Assembly: GCF_010389155.1 (NCBI RefSeq)
Contig: NC_057761.1
Location: forward strand, 48,532,213-48,596,212
Direction: 5' to 3'
Length of the DNA: 64,000 nucleotides
From: Erigeron canadensis
Lineage: Eukaryota > Streptophyta > Magnoliopsida > Asterales > Asteraceae
Part shown: piece after piece, positions 38,301 to 49,981 of the stretch
How positions within the stretch are numbered: position 1 is the stretch's first letter
Layout: every line of letters begins with the position of its first letter
Notes under the pieces: model-generated
The model's database searches: none
What the model saw: the letters and a program-made list of their open reading frames with translations, nothing else
What the model was told of the DNA's origin: nothing
Made by a program: the position numbers and the translations under genes

Positions 38301-39332
38301 GGGTCATCCAATAAGAACTTGTAATAATCAATAGGAGACTTCCAAATCATCAGCCATTATAAAGGGTAATATAGACAATTGAAATATACAATTAATTTAT
38401 AATTATTTTTTATCAATCAGATTTAGATTAATTCTTTTTCTATCAAATACATTATTTCTTTTCCTTTTTGTAACGATATCTTCGATTTAATACTGTATTC
38501 ACTTTCTTCTGCAAAATTTTAACCACAACCCTTACAAAGCAAAATCTCAGATCACTAATACTTTTCCAAACTATTGCATCTGTTCGCCATACAAGATCCA
38601 TTACAAAACCCAACCCGGTTTACACATATTAAATTATTAACAATACCCATTAGATGCACACTTTAATGCTTTTTATAAATTTTAGCACGGATGCACAATT
38701 TTATGCTTTGTGTAAATTTTTTTAACATGGATGCACAACTTTTTACTATGGATGCACAATTTTGTATGGGAACAGGGATGCAATTTTTTTGTATTTGCAT
38801 TCACTTCAATTCATTCATATGTGTGGATAATATAATTTTGGTGTGAATCTTGTTTGTCTGACTTTTACATCCAAATACCTCTTTTTTATACATGTTCATC
38901 CTTTTAAAATCAAGAAAAAAAGGATGCGAAAGTGCATCCCTATAAAAATCAAGCGCAATCAAAAGCTGAAAATTTTGATAAGTGTTATTTGATCAGAATG
39001 TTAATTACATATGGTTTATGTTTGATTGAAAAATTTGGAAATAGAGTGTCAATGAAATGTTATAAAGTCTACAAAAAAAAAATAAACTGCCATGAATTTT
39101 TATTTTTTATTTTTGAAAAGTAAAACTGTCATGAAATTTTATTTTATTTTTTTTTATCATGAATTAACGTGGTGAAAGCTAGGCATGCATATTTTTGTTT
39201 TTTCTTTTTCTTATTTTTATTTACTATTATGTCCTTTTAAATACATGTAAAAAATATATGTAAAAAGACATATTCACAATTAGTTCTATTGAATTTTTTT
39301 GTTTTTAACATGTTCTTACCGGAAAGCTACCC
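38301..39332. mobile_element. Candidate larger TA-associated element
   Basis: The left edge GGGTCATCCAATAAGAACTT, right after (TA)n, loosely mirrors GGGTAGCTTTCCGGTAAGAAC from the complement of the right edge. TG repeats follow on the right. The inside contains GGATGCACAA-type repeats (38640-38780). Boundaries are tentative and there is no coding sequence. Confidence 0.35.
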
Positions 39333-39379
39333 TATGTGCGTGTGTGTGTTTGTGTATGTGTGATGATGATGATTAGCAT

Positions 39380-39640
39380 GATACCCGCGCAATATAACAA
39401 CGATAATGGTGGCGGCAGTATGATGGTTGTGGTAATCGATCGTCATGGCGGTGACTGGTACAACTGTTGGTGGTGGCAGTAACGGTGTTGAATGATTTAG
39501 ATAATTGATGTCAAGAGGTTAGTGAATATATTTTAAAAGATAAGAAATTGATGATGTAGCTTATTGTAGGAGGCTCATAAGCCCCGCATTTGCGGGGCGG
39601 TAATTATCGTTTTGCGAGTTTTTTCTTATGAAGACAATAC
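39380..39640 (-). mobile_element. Helitron-like fragment(s) with strong GC hairpin
   Basis: The stretch from ACCCGCGCAATATAAC through a (GGT/GGC)-rich part to TTAGATAATTGATGT matches the layout at 42112 and 62068. At 39580-39595 a perfect CCCCGC-ATTT-GCGGGG hairpin stands alone in AT-rich DNA, like another Helitron 3' end. Terminal CTRR is not clear. Confidence 0.4.
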
Positions 39641-40470
39641 CACAATATGCTTACTCCTATATTGATAATGTCGTTAAAAAAACTGCAATTCTTCGTTTTT
39701 CTTTTTAAAAACAGTAACACGACACACCATCATATTTAGATCAATCCACCGGAAAAAAAACACAAAAAAATGTTTTAAGAAAGACATAATCTAAATGGAA
39801 TATGGTGCGACATGACAAAATATAGACAATGTGATATTTTGCTTTATATAGATATTATGTTGTAGGATCAAACTAAAAAGTATGAAAGTCTTGTGGTAAA
39901 TTTGGAAAATCTAAAGATCTATTATCTAAAATGTTTGAAAGCCTTGTGGTGAAATTTAAAAACTTAAAAGTTTAGTAATTATGGTGAAATTTTGAAAATT
40001 TAAAAATCTACTCTACTATCTAAAAGATTTGAAAGTCTTGTGGTGAAACTTAAAAAACCTAAAGTTTACTATTAAAGGTTTTGTGATAAATTTTCAAAAA
40101 CTTATAACTCTACTATTCATTTCCTTTTGTTTTATTATAGAAGGTAATTATAGAAGGTAATTTGCATATTCTTAAATGAATAATAACGGCTTATGTTCTA
40201 CATCTCGTAGTCTAGAGTATGTACAGAGCTTTACCATTATACGGTGAGGTGTTCCCTGATGTTGAATAACGACTAACTATTAAAAAAAACTTGTAATCTT
40301 TATAATTGGATAGTATAAAAATATAGATATAGTTTACGGGCGTTATCTTACATTTAATTCATTTTGACATTTGAAAGAAATCTTCATTATCGATATTCAA
40401 TGTACTTATACATAAAGCTCTGATATCATGGTTCAATGTATATATTTTGACTTTCATCTTCTGTAATTTA
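39641..40470. other. Intergenic
   Basis: AT-rich. A motif TTGAAAGTCTTGTGGTGAAA-like recurs three or four times between 39880 and 40090 with about 70-base spacing, a decayed short tandem repeat. No gene. Confidence 0.4.
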
Positions 40471-40483
40471 ATTTCATTTTTTA

Positions 40484-40722
40484 TTCAGGCCAACAAGTGG
40501 ATTGAATCTTTTCCAGTCTAGAGACTGGCCTTCGAAACAAAGGATTGAAAAATTCCTTCTTTCTTTTTTTCTTTTGAATCTACGGATGTGGTTTCGATCC
40601 TTTCGGTGATGCCAGAAGTCGTTTTGAAGGAACTTTGGATGAACTAATGCGAATGGGTGTAAGCCTCGCTGCTCGGAAACACCCAGTGCTGATCTATACG
40701 TCACCTACTTTTAGTCATGCAA
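40484..40722 (+). pseudogene. Unrecognised gene fragment
   Basis: After an acceptor-like TTTTTTATTCAG the plus strand has coding character. One frame (40599-40722) reads DPFGDARSRFEGTLDELMRM and then GVSLAARKHPVLIYTSP, with ordinary protein composition. The same frame cannot be extended upstream, where the frames hold stops (for example TAG at 40518). It looks like a broken piece of a conserved gene. I do not recognise the family. Confidence 0.35.
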
Positions 40723-40739
40723 CACCAAAGATATATCAC

Positions 40740-41071
40740 GGTTTTATATATATAGTACAACAATTTAAAGCATATTTGGTGATCTACGGTTAAAAACAGG
40801 TGATATCATCACTAATTATTGATATATTAAAAAAATTCTTAATAAATGAAAATCACCAATTATTGACATTTATCTTTCAATTTCTAAAATAATTGCGTTA
40901 CCTTTTTTTTTTTACCATAATTACCTTTCATCAATAACTTAGAATATCTATTCGTTGTCGCCACGATGTCGCTTTCACCTATCCCTGTTGCCATCACCAC
41001 CAATCGTCGCAGTCACCAACGCACCGTCACCACATTACGCGAATACCATATATATATATATATATACACTA
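40740..41071. other. Intergenic
   Basis: AT-rich followed by a CCATCACCACC-like patch (40960-41040) resembling the GC-rich end of a Helitron in the opposite orientation. No gene seen. Confidence 0.35.
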
Positions 41072-41960
41072 GTCCTAATACTCGTACGATGTACGGTAGC
41101 TATATAGATTGTATCATAAAGAAATTTGAATATGTCTCCTACATGATTCTTGAGTATGAAATAAAATGTGGTTAAAGTAAATCGATGATCGAAGATAAAT
41201 TATAATAAACAGTAATAATGCTAAATATAATATATGTTTAGTTAGAGTTTTGGATTTACCTTAAATTTTTAAAATCACATCCAAATCAAAACTTGTATAC
41301 ATAATGAATGATGGCAAATAGCCTTGTGATTTCGGATCGTAAACTCAATTTTTGAAGTCTTCATGTTAAAACTTATTTATAACTGATATGAATAATAATA
41401 GTTGAAGAATTGAGAAAGAAAAAGAGACAATATATTAATGAGAAAATGATCAATCAAATAAGGTTATAATCTCTTTTCGATTAATAAACCAAAAGTTAAA
41501 GTTTAATTCTAAGTCTAATGTATCTATATACAATTAAAAAAAACTAATTTAATATGATAAATAAAATAAAAGGACATGTGTCGATCAAGGATTACACAAT
41601 GAGTCGTTTCAAGAACATCTCAATCATATTTTAGTTTATTGATAGATACATATATAATTTGCTTTTAGGAGATAAATTGAAATAAATATCCATATATAAA
41701 TACTTAACCATAATTTGTTTTTAGGAGATAACTTGAAAAAAAATCTAAGAGATACTTTTTTTTTTCTTTGGTATTGGAATAAATTTGATATAACATAGAT
41801 ATCTATATTTAATAACTATTATTATTATTATAACGTAAGTAGAAACTAATTAGAAATTTTATCTTGATTCAATTAAGAATACTAAATGGGACACTTGTCG
41901 TTTAAGTAATACATTATGTATCGATTAAAAAAAAATACCTTAATCCTGTTTTAGTATATT
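41072..41960 (-). mobile_element. Helitron pieces
   Basis: At 41072-41075 a minus-strand CTAG followed by TG comes after a perfect CGTAC-ATC-GTACG hairpin. Minus-strand Helitron-type starts (A then TCTATCAATAAAC near 41645, and A then TCTATTAATATACTAAAAC near 41957) suggest two elements or fragments in tandem. No ORF remains. Confidence 0.5.
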
Positions 41961-42111
41961 AATAGATAATTTAATATTCTTCTAACAAACAATAGCTCAT
42001 TTGATTTCATCTTTCACTTTGCTATATTTGGAGCAACACATTTATTTAATTTTTTGGTCTTTTATATTTTAATTTAGTTTGTGTGTATGATAATAATAAT
42101 AATAACAATAA

Positions 42112-42300
42112 CTAGTACGGTAACCGCGCAAATGCAACAATGGTTATGGCGGCGACAGTGTGGTGGTGGGGTTGGAGGTGGAGGCGACGTCGAGTGATTT
42201 AAATAATTGATGTAAAAGTAATTGATATTAAGAATTAATAGAGATATTTTAAAAGATAAATGATTGATAGTGTAACATATCATTAATGTTTTAAATGTCG
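42112..42300 (-). mobile_element. Helitron 3' portion, GC-rich family
   Basis: Terminal CTAG (42112-42115) on the minus strand, then GCGCGG and a GGT/GGC-rich stretch. AAATAATTGATGTAAAAGTAA follows, and AAAAGATAAATGATTGATAG occurs further on. The same order is seen at 62068 and partly at 18299 and 39380. The 5' end was not located. Confidence 0.45.
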
Positions 42301-43094
42301 TTTATATGAATATAATTAAGGGGTGCTAAGTAAAAATATTAAATATATACATTATATATAGTTATTCTTATAAATTTGATATTTTACAAATAACAACATT
42401 TTCTCTATGAAGTAAATATAAAATATACACCTAAGAAAGGAAAAAATGCAAAAGGATAAATCAATTATATGAAAGAAGCAATATATATGATATGAAATGC
42501 TTCTTTAGTAACATACCCCCTAGATGTTTTGTTGATGATTAAAGTCTTTGTTGGCCAGATAACAAATTAGTCGGAAGGTAGTGGATAGGAATATATGAAA
42601 ACACTTTGATTGATGTTTGTTGTAGAATTAAGGTTAGAAAATGACTCTTCTTCTTCCAATTAAATGACTAGAGTGATCGACTTTATCGGGCAACGATAGT
42701 CTTTTAGATAGAATTAATCAACACATTATATGAGAGGTTACCATTCATGATCACCTCTCTTTATCACTAGTCTTACCAATTCAACAAATAACAACCATAT
42801 TCCCATCAAAATATTCTTATATCAACATGGTTATATATTGCACTTTATTTGAATCAAGGTTTTTGTTAGGTCATTTCTAGTCTACCCATATGTCACTTTA
42901 ACTCATATCATCTTTAAAAAAAAGAAATTTTATTTGGTTGCTAAAACTTCCAATCGACACCCAAAAAGGAATCCGACTCGTCACTTTTTTTCCTGTCTTT
43001 TAAACTATAGGATTACAGACAGGATCATACACCAGCTGATGAGTCCAGGCCAATATATCCACCACATATATAGCTTTAACATCACTATTATTGG
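42301..43094. other. Intergenic
   Basis: AT-rich, no recognisable coding frames or bounded elements. Confidence 0.4.
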
Positions 43095-43312
43095 GAGCCC
43101 TTACTTCTGAGAATATGGGTTATGGGTTCAATCCTCATGTCTAGTAAGGATGAAGGTTTTTTTCCACCGTTGGTAGAACCTGGAAACAGTCTTTCTATAT
43201 TTGGTAGGGGTAAGTCTGTCTACATATCAACTTCCCTTATACACCATCGAAGACGGGATTAAGACCCAAAACCTGTATAGGATGCCATTAGGAGTTACTT
43301 TACTTTTTTTTA
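43095..43312 (+). mobile_element. tRNA-derived SINE (diverged copy)
   Basis: Contains GGGTTATGGGTTCAATCCTC (B box) and the family body (GTAGAACCTGGAAACAG, GGTAGGGGTAAGTCTGTCTA, GAAGACGGGATTAAGACCC). The tail GAGTTACTTTACTTTTTTT matches the SINEs at 49498 and 62776. It is more diverged than either. Confidence 0.65.
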
Positions 43313-43811
43313 TCAATATTATTAGGCACGGAAAAACATACATAGATGGTTTCACATAAAAGTTTGGAAAAGTTAAGGCTAAAAACACCTGGTTCCATTG
43401 ATAAGTTGTTTATGACCATACATGTCTTGAAGCATATTTTTATACTATGATTTAAAGCGTGTGATAAGTCTTTTAGCCTTTTACAAGCTCAAACCAAACC
43501 TTGAAATAGAGCCATTCATCTTAATCAAAGAAAACTACGTTTAGATATCAATCTTTTTCTTTTGTTCTTTTCTAGCAAATTTTTTTTTTATAATGACAAA
43601 GAAATCTTGACTCTCTTTTTTTTTTTTTGTGATTTAATTAAGTGAAATAACCATTTTTTTATAGAACCAACCCATGTTCGATTATTTATTTTTGAGTATC
43701 ACGATATATAGATTAGAGAGAGAATTGAACAGATTCAAACATGCGAGTATTTTATGTAGTAGAGTTATGTCTTTTGCACTTTTGTGCAAAACTACAAATA
43801 TATTTTTTTTA

Positions 43812-45025
43812 AGAAAATGTCACAAATGGTTCCCGTGGTTTGTCATACACGCATTTTGCTTTTTATGTTTTTTTTCCGTTGCAAATGGTTCTTATATTTT
43901 TCATTTTCGTTGCCAGAACTCTCCGACACTAACTTCTATTAGTTTAAGCCGTTAAACCCCTCACGTGAGGGTATAATGGTCTTTGTAACAACTATAGGGA
44001 ATATATGTGACAAAAAAAAGTTTTTAATTAACAATATATATACACTCTATTTACTTATATATACTCACTCTCTGATTTCTGGCTTATATCGTCTCCTCAA
44101 GAACATGTCCTGCGTAGGTTTCTATGCTTATCGTATAGTAATATAAACATTGCAAGTTATCCCTTGCCAATGGAATAAAAGTCAGCGAGATCACATATCT
44201 TGGAAAACTAATTAGATTCATTATTCTATGTCAAACAAACACAATTTTCACATTATAATGGTCCATTCCATTTCGACATCCATTACTGCATACCCAAACA
44301 CGACATTGGTATTGAGCATCACATTTCTGGACCAGGTATATAGATTCAGATCAGATCAGATCACACCCTCAATTCCTCAACAACTATGAACTATTTAGCC
44401 ATATCTTTTTGCATCTGTTTAGGTAAGTACCATATACAGTTCAAGCTTCAAAAACTCAAAGAACAAGGTAAAGTACCAAATAATTGATGCGAAAAGGAAG
44501 ATAAATTATTCTCTTACTTCTTCTTTTCGTAGATTCTTGCGTTTGGGCAACATCGTTGTTCCAATTTCATAGAAAAATCAGTTTTACAAAGTCGCAAACC
44601 ATGTGTTCGACAAAATGCCTCAATGAAAACCACTTTGTTTTCAAGGCTGAATTTAAGCAAAGATTCCAGGCTTCCAGCAGTTTGATATAAAACTGTTATT
44701 AGATCATTCTTGGTATGATGATTTTATGATTGGATGATTGTGTTAGATATAGTATTAGGCTAGGATATATCCTAGTCTAATATATAGATATTAGATAGAG
44801 AACGTACGGATCCTTGTAGGGTTGTAATGGGGAAGAATGAGTGTGTTGATTATACCCTCACGTGGTATGCACGTGAGGTGTTTAACAACTTAAACTAACA
44901 GAAGTTAGTGTCAGAGATTCCTGACAATGAAAATGGAAAATTCAAGGACCAATTGCAACTAAAAAAAGCACAATCGTCAAAATGCGAATATGACAAATCA
45001 CATAGACGATCTGTGACATTTTCTC
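43812..45025. mobile_element. Long-TIR MULE, possible Pack-MULE
   Basis: About 180-base arms at 43812-43985 and 44845-45025 are inverted repeats. Shared blocks include GAAAATGTCACA(A/G)AT at the tips, GACACTAACTTCT(A/G)TTAGTTT, and CACGTGAGGGTATAAT inside. Such long arms are typical of Mutator-like elements. Flanking 9-mers (TTTTTTTTA and CTATTTTTA) agree only partly. The 850-base core has no transposase but holds transcript-like sequence with splice sites, so it may carry captured host DNA. Confidence 0.65.
44384..44690 (+). CDS. Candidate small two-exon ORF inside the MULE
   Basis: ATG at 44384 opens MNYLAISFCICL, a short hydrophobic start, ending at a perfect donor (TTTAG/GTAAGT). A pyrimidine-rich acceptor (TTTTCGTAG, near 44531) would continue in frame with DSCVWATSLFQFHRK to a stop, about 66 residues in all. 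Another frame of exon 2 holds VANHVFDKMPQ, a motif typical of PPR proteins, so the captured source may be a PPR gene and the small ORF only chance. Expression is unknown. Confidence 0.2.
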
Positions 45026-46065
45026 TATTTTTAAATAAGTTTAAAAATAACCTTTTGTTTTCAATCTATTATATCGTCACATATCATCTAATCAATCATG
45101 TGACATTTTGATGCAGGGCAGATCCAGAGGTCGACGTACTCTTTCATGGATCATTGAAAAAGAGAGCAATTATTATAAGATGAAATTAACAATTTCAATG
45201 AAGATAACTTCCTGCCCTATAATGAGTTACAATACCTTTTCTATTACGAGTAATATATAAATAAAAAGCTACAAAGACATGAGTGATGTGGAATTGTGGA
45301 AAAACCTCTGAAGACAATTGAGATGACTAAATAATCTAATTTCAAATGTGTTGGTAGGTAGTTGTATTTAATTGTGTGCTGTTTTGCTTGTTATTGCAAA
45401 CAGACTTTATGCAAAATTGGAAAAAGGAAAGGAAAAATGTGTGTTTTGGTATCATAGAATTGTATAAGACTAAATCCGCAGTGGTCTAAAAGAATCAATT
45501 ACATAAATAGAACATTTTTGAACTTGAGAAGTACACGTATGAACCAACTCGTTAAATCTTTGGGCTTGTAATATTGTAGTAGGCATTCCTCAAAAAAAAT
45601 TTCAACTCGGGTCAGCCTTGCTTCACTTATCTGGACTCTAGACCTATGCCGTATATTGTTTGATTATTAATCCTCCTTTTAATTTAAAGTTTCGATATCT
45701 ATATATAATCCAAAGATGTATCATCAATTCTTCATAGAACATGTACTATTATCATTTGGATTAGATTATATTTATACGAGTATATAAAAAGAAAAAAAGA
45801 CACAAAACTGGCCCGTCCATGCTAACTTATTTATTTCCTAGGACTAGGATCTCTATCCAGTGATGTGCTAATTGCTTTACAATGCACTAATCTACATTCT
45901 ACACGTAGGATGTACATCGGTAGATAACTTCAAAATTTCGATCAAGACACCAACTAGAGGTTGTGGCAGGCTGGCAGCCAGCTTCGTTGACCGCCACATC
46001 ACGATTATGGTCGACGATTTTGGTGTAATAGACTGTCTACGTTGATGGTCCTTTTTAAATAAACA
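45026..46065. other. Intergenic
   Basis: AT-rich, no gene recognised. Short patches around 45600-45660 and 45930-46020 are GC-richer but have stops in all frames. Confidence 0.4.
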
Positions 46066-46507
46066 CGAGAGAAAGTACCCGTGTGTTGCGGTGGTTAGAT
46101 GTTGGGGGTAATAGGTCATATAGTGTGATAGGTCATAAGAGATGATAGGTCATAGAGTGTGATAGCCAAAATCCTTAGTCGTATGGGCTCCGTCCTCAGA
46201 TTTAAAAGTTCGTCGAAAGTATATCGAATGACATCTCTAATGAAAGAGCATGAAATTTTAAGAACACTCATATAATTTTTATAATTTATCGATGTACGGT
46301 TTTTGAGATAAAAGATTTTAAATGAATTAGAAAAATAAAATGATTTATGGAGGAGATAGAAAAAATGAGTGGTTGAGATTTGAGGAGGGAGATAAAAATG
46401 AAAGTTGAAAGTTGTGGGGCATTGATGTATGACACATCATGCATTATCATGTGTATATTATTGAAATTGAAATTTGAAACCTTATTTGCTTTATAATATA
46501 ACATAGA
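46066..46507 (-). mobile_element. Helitron, family A (CTCG end)
   Basis: 442 bp. The minus-strand 5' end is TCTATGTTATATTATAAAGC. The 3' side has CCGCAACACACGGGTACTTT and then CTCTCG followed by T. The body matches the copies at 21532, 37602 and 51670 (AATGAAAGAGCATGAAATTT on the plus strand). Confidence 0.7.
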
Positions 46508-46542
46508 TATAGATATAGGCAAAACATTAGACCACTCCCAAT

Positions 46543-47008
46543 TAGGAATGACAATGGGTCAAGTTCGGAGCAGGTAGTACTAAATCCGAACCCAAACCCG
46601 ATAAGGACTAATGCGACCCGAACCCGACCCGATACCCATCGGGTACCTTATCGGGGTCTCCATCGGGGATAAAATCATGCCCAAAACCAAAAACCCAAAA
46701 CCCGACCCGATAAGGATAGTTATTTTTCAATAATTATTATCAAAACTTGTATGATTTGAGAAATGATACTACTTATCGAAATGAATGTGCAAGTTATTGA
46801 ACATAAATACAAGTTTGTTAATATTAGTGTAGAATATAAATTCAAAACTAATTTTTTTTTATAAGTATATAAATATAGGTATTGATATGTGGTTGGGTCG
46901 GGTCGGGATAGACATGTCCCAGTCCCTGCCCCGAACGGGTTTAGGTATTGGGTTTTCTCATCGAGTATCGAGTTTCCTCGTCGGGTCAGGTTTTTTTTGC
47001 GATCGCTA
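46543..47008. mobile_element. Non-autonomous hAT element with 8-bp target duplication
   Basis: 466 bp between perfect 8-bp repeats CTCCCAAT (46535-46542 and 47009-47016). Ends are TAGGAATGACAATGGG and the inverse of TAGCGATCGCAAAAAA. Both sides carry CCCGA/TCGGG motifs (ACCCGACCCGATACCCATC at the left). No ORF. Confidence 0.88.
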
Positions 47009-47141
47009 CTCCCAATAATATATCTTCTTTACCACAACACCACCACCATATTAGCAATTATAAATTGACGCACCTCTAACAACTTCACATCTTACTGCTC
47101 CTTTGACTTTATGTTAAGACTTTCCACCAATTTATATTTAA

Positions 47142-47212
47142 ATTTTATAACAATTAAAAATCTCAAATATTTTATGAAAAAGTGTAGATAACCAACATGA
47201 ATTGGGCTCGGT
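47142..47212 (+). repeat. 71-bp perfect direct repeat, left copy
   Basis: Identical over 71 bases to 49240-49310 (begins ATTTTATAACAATTAAAAAT, ends GAATTGGGCTCGGT). Identity stops abruptly on both sides. The two copies enclose the 2-kb segment 47213-49239. Confidence 0.9.
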
Positions 47213-49239
47213 AACTAGTTTTCAGGCCCATCCGATGAACGGGTAGATTCAAAAAGTATTTTTGAGGTTTCGTTTTAGGGAAATTAGCTTTGCTTGAAAT
47301 AATGTGTATTATAGATTTCGTATCAATGAGTTATAATTGATATGCTAACATGTACATTTTTACAATAAATAAATAAATAAAGAACATTCAATAAAATAAC
47401 AAAGAACAACCATTTGCATCCACTGTAAACATGAGCCCCAAAAGATTTAAGCAAGATCTCCATATCACCCTCTCTTGTAAAGTCTTTTGCCACATTCTAT
47501 GTATAAACAATATTTCATGTAAGTACTTAAGTATAATAATTGGAATGAATATATGTAGATAGTGGTATCTGAGCAATAAATGTAAACCTGTGACAACAAT
47601 TGACATCACCAGATGAGACATTGATTAAGTAATATGGGAAGGGACTAAGAGTCTTCAAGTAACAGTTTTTATAAACAGAAATGATTCAAACAATATTACA
47701 ACTCACTTTTTGAAATATAAGCAACTCATCTAACCATGTAACATATGTTACAGCAAAATCACTTTGGCAAAACATTTTTAGGATCATAGTTTGTCACCAT
47801 ATATGACTTGGAGTGAAAACGAACTGTAGAATATGAGTTCTAATTAATAGCTCTCCATTATGCGGCAGTTCGAATGTCTTGAAAGCAAGTGTGAAGCGAA
47901 CAACCTTCGACAAAAAAAACACCATCAATTAATAATCCGAATTGAAGTTCCAATAATCAAATTTTGAAAGCTTGATATAATCTCATATTCAAATTGACAA
48001 TTTTTAGCGAGTTTTACTTGAGTTAAATCCATACTCTTTGCCGTACATTTTCTAGTAGGTGGAGTGCTAACGGCTAATAGGATAAAAGTTGAGAAATGAA
48101 GTAATCGGAATAATTCAGTTAACAATGATAGCATAGGTTTATATCTTATATCCAAATACAGGGATGTCAAAAATGCATACTATTATTGGGAGGCTGAGTA
48201 CGTTGTGAATCATTTGCCATCAAAAAATAAACTGCAGTTAGATCGAAATCATTGTGGTTGTGAACTTTTACCGTGATGCTTAAAGGAACGCCAAACAATG
48301 CTTAGTTACAGCACAAGTCCATCCTAGAAATTCAACTCCTTCGTGACCTTTTACAAAGAGCAACGAAAGTATTGTATCAACTACCAAGTCCCCTGACATT
48401 GAATAAATAGAGTTCGTTTGATGTAACTTCCAGTAAAACATCCTCTAATCCAATAGAAAACAACACGAAAAAGCGTTAAAACAACCACGAAAACTTTGCA
48501 CATTGAATCTCCAAACACAAGAGCCAATACTGATTTGCTAAAAGGTTGTAGCCTTCAATCAAAATAAATTGTAAGAACAGATTCTTAAAGTATGACCATA
48601 CCCATACCCAAACACAATAGCATACACTTGCTATACATAAAACCTTACCCAAACACAACAACATACGATCAAATCAATGGATATTTCGATAATACACTTG
48701 GATAAAGATCATGAACGTATTTAAATTAAATGTTTTTCGGATACAATTAGTATCTAACGACAACAACAACAATAATACCCTAAATGAAAGATTACATAAC
48801 CGTTAAAGCATGGAACCGTATACATATAGATAGATAAATACAAACCTGGAGATGAACTGCAGAGGAATTAGATGGCGGGGTAGAAGCAATTTTCGAGCTT
48901 TTGGAAATAAATCCCGACCTGAATTAGAGGGTTTTTTTTTTATGGATGAGAGTTCATTGTATTCAAATTAGTAATCAATTGTATACAAAATTGAATGGGG
49001 AGCAAAAAATAATCTGTGTCAGAATGATCTGGAGAAATTTCTAAAGGAGGATTAGGTTGAATTGTGGGAAGGTGTTTGGGAAGAAGCTTGATTGAAGGGT
49101 TTATTTTATTTTTTCAATCTTTTATTAAATAAAAAAGGGAAAAAATAAAAGGGCGAGAGATAGGCGGGAATGTAGTCTCAAGAGGGGTTTATGGTGGCTC
49201 CAAATGCTTCTCCAGCCTCCTGTTTTAGTATAGCTATAG
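47213..49239 (-). other. 2-kb inserted segment with gene-like minus-strand structure
   Basis: The segment looks like a transcription unit read on the minus strand. A leader-like stretch (49030-48850) ends in a donor CCAG/GTTTGT. Internal pieces have donor and acceptor motifs, such as CACAG/GTTTAC at about 47588. A 53-codon ORF at about 48439-48281 begins MFYWKLHQTNSIYS. None matches a protein family I know and no long frame can be assembled. It is either a non-coding RNA gene or a truncated gene copy. Its position between the 71-bp repeats suggests it was inserted as a unit. Confidence 0.4.
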
Positions 49240-49310
49240 ATTTTATAACAATTAAAAATCTCAAATATTTTATGAAAAAGTGTAGATAACCAACATGAAT
49301 TGGGCTCGGT
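49240..49310 (+). repeat. 71-bp perfect direct repeat, right copy
   Basis: Second copy of 47142-47212, with no mismatch over 71 bases. Sequence beyond it (GGGTATTGGGCCC) differs from that after the left copy. Confidence 0.9.
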
Positions 49311-49497
49311 GGGTATTGGGCCCAAATTAAGTGGCCGAACCTTGCGTCTATTGGCTTAAAAACTTAGGTTTTACTAGAAACATTTTCAAATTCTTGTTTA
49401 TTAAGACTAAATATCTTTTTTTGCCACTAGTGAGTTGCAGAGCTTCCAAATTTCCAATATTGTTAAAAATGTCGAAATCTATATAAGAACTAAAAAT

Positions 49498-49718
49498 GGT
49501 AAACACCCATGCCTCTGAAGACAGAGGTTATGGGTTCGATCCTCATCCCATGCAAAAGTTGGAGGGCTTTTTCTACCATTTAAGTAGAAACTGAAAGCAT
49601 CCTCTCTACTTAGGTAGAGGTAAGGTCTGCCTACATCTTAACCTTCCCTATACATTGTCGAGGTATTGGGGCTCAAAACCCGCGGAAGGCGGCACTGAGC
49701 AGTTACTTACTTACTTTT
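49498..49718 (+). mobile_element. tRNA-derived SINE with 18-bp target duplication
   Basis: Flanked by a perfect 18-bp repeat TATATAAGAACTAAAAAT (49480-49497 and 49719-49736). The head has GGTAAACACCC and GGGTTCGATCCTC (B box). The body has GGTAGAGGTAAGGTCTGCCT and the tail CAGTTACTTACTTACTTTT. The perfect duplication suggests a fairly young insertion. Confidence 0.9.
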
Positions 49719-49981
49719 TATATAAGAACTAAAAATAAACATTGGCTTGCACAATGGGTAGCTTTGTCAAAAGCCTTTTTTTGTACCTATTTTGTTTAAT
49801 ACTCCGTAGATTGCAAAACAAAAATAAGCCCTGGACTCATTTTTAATCAATTAGTGAATATTACATTACATCTGAACAATATACATACACCATTGTAACA
49901 TCAGCAGTTACAACACTACAGAATATAATAGTATACTACTAAATTAAACCATGATTTGCAAATCCAAAAAACATGATGGGA

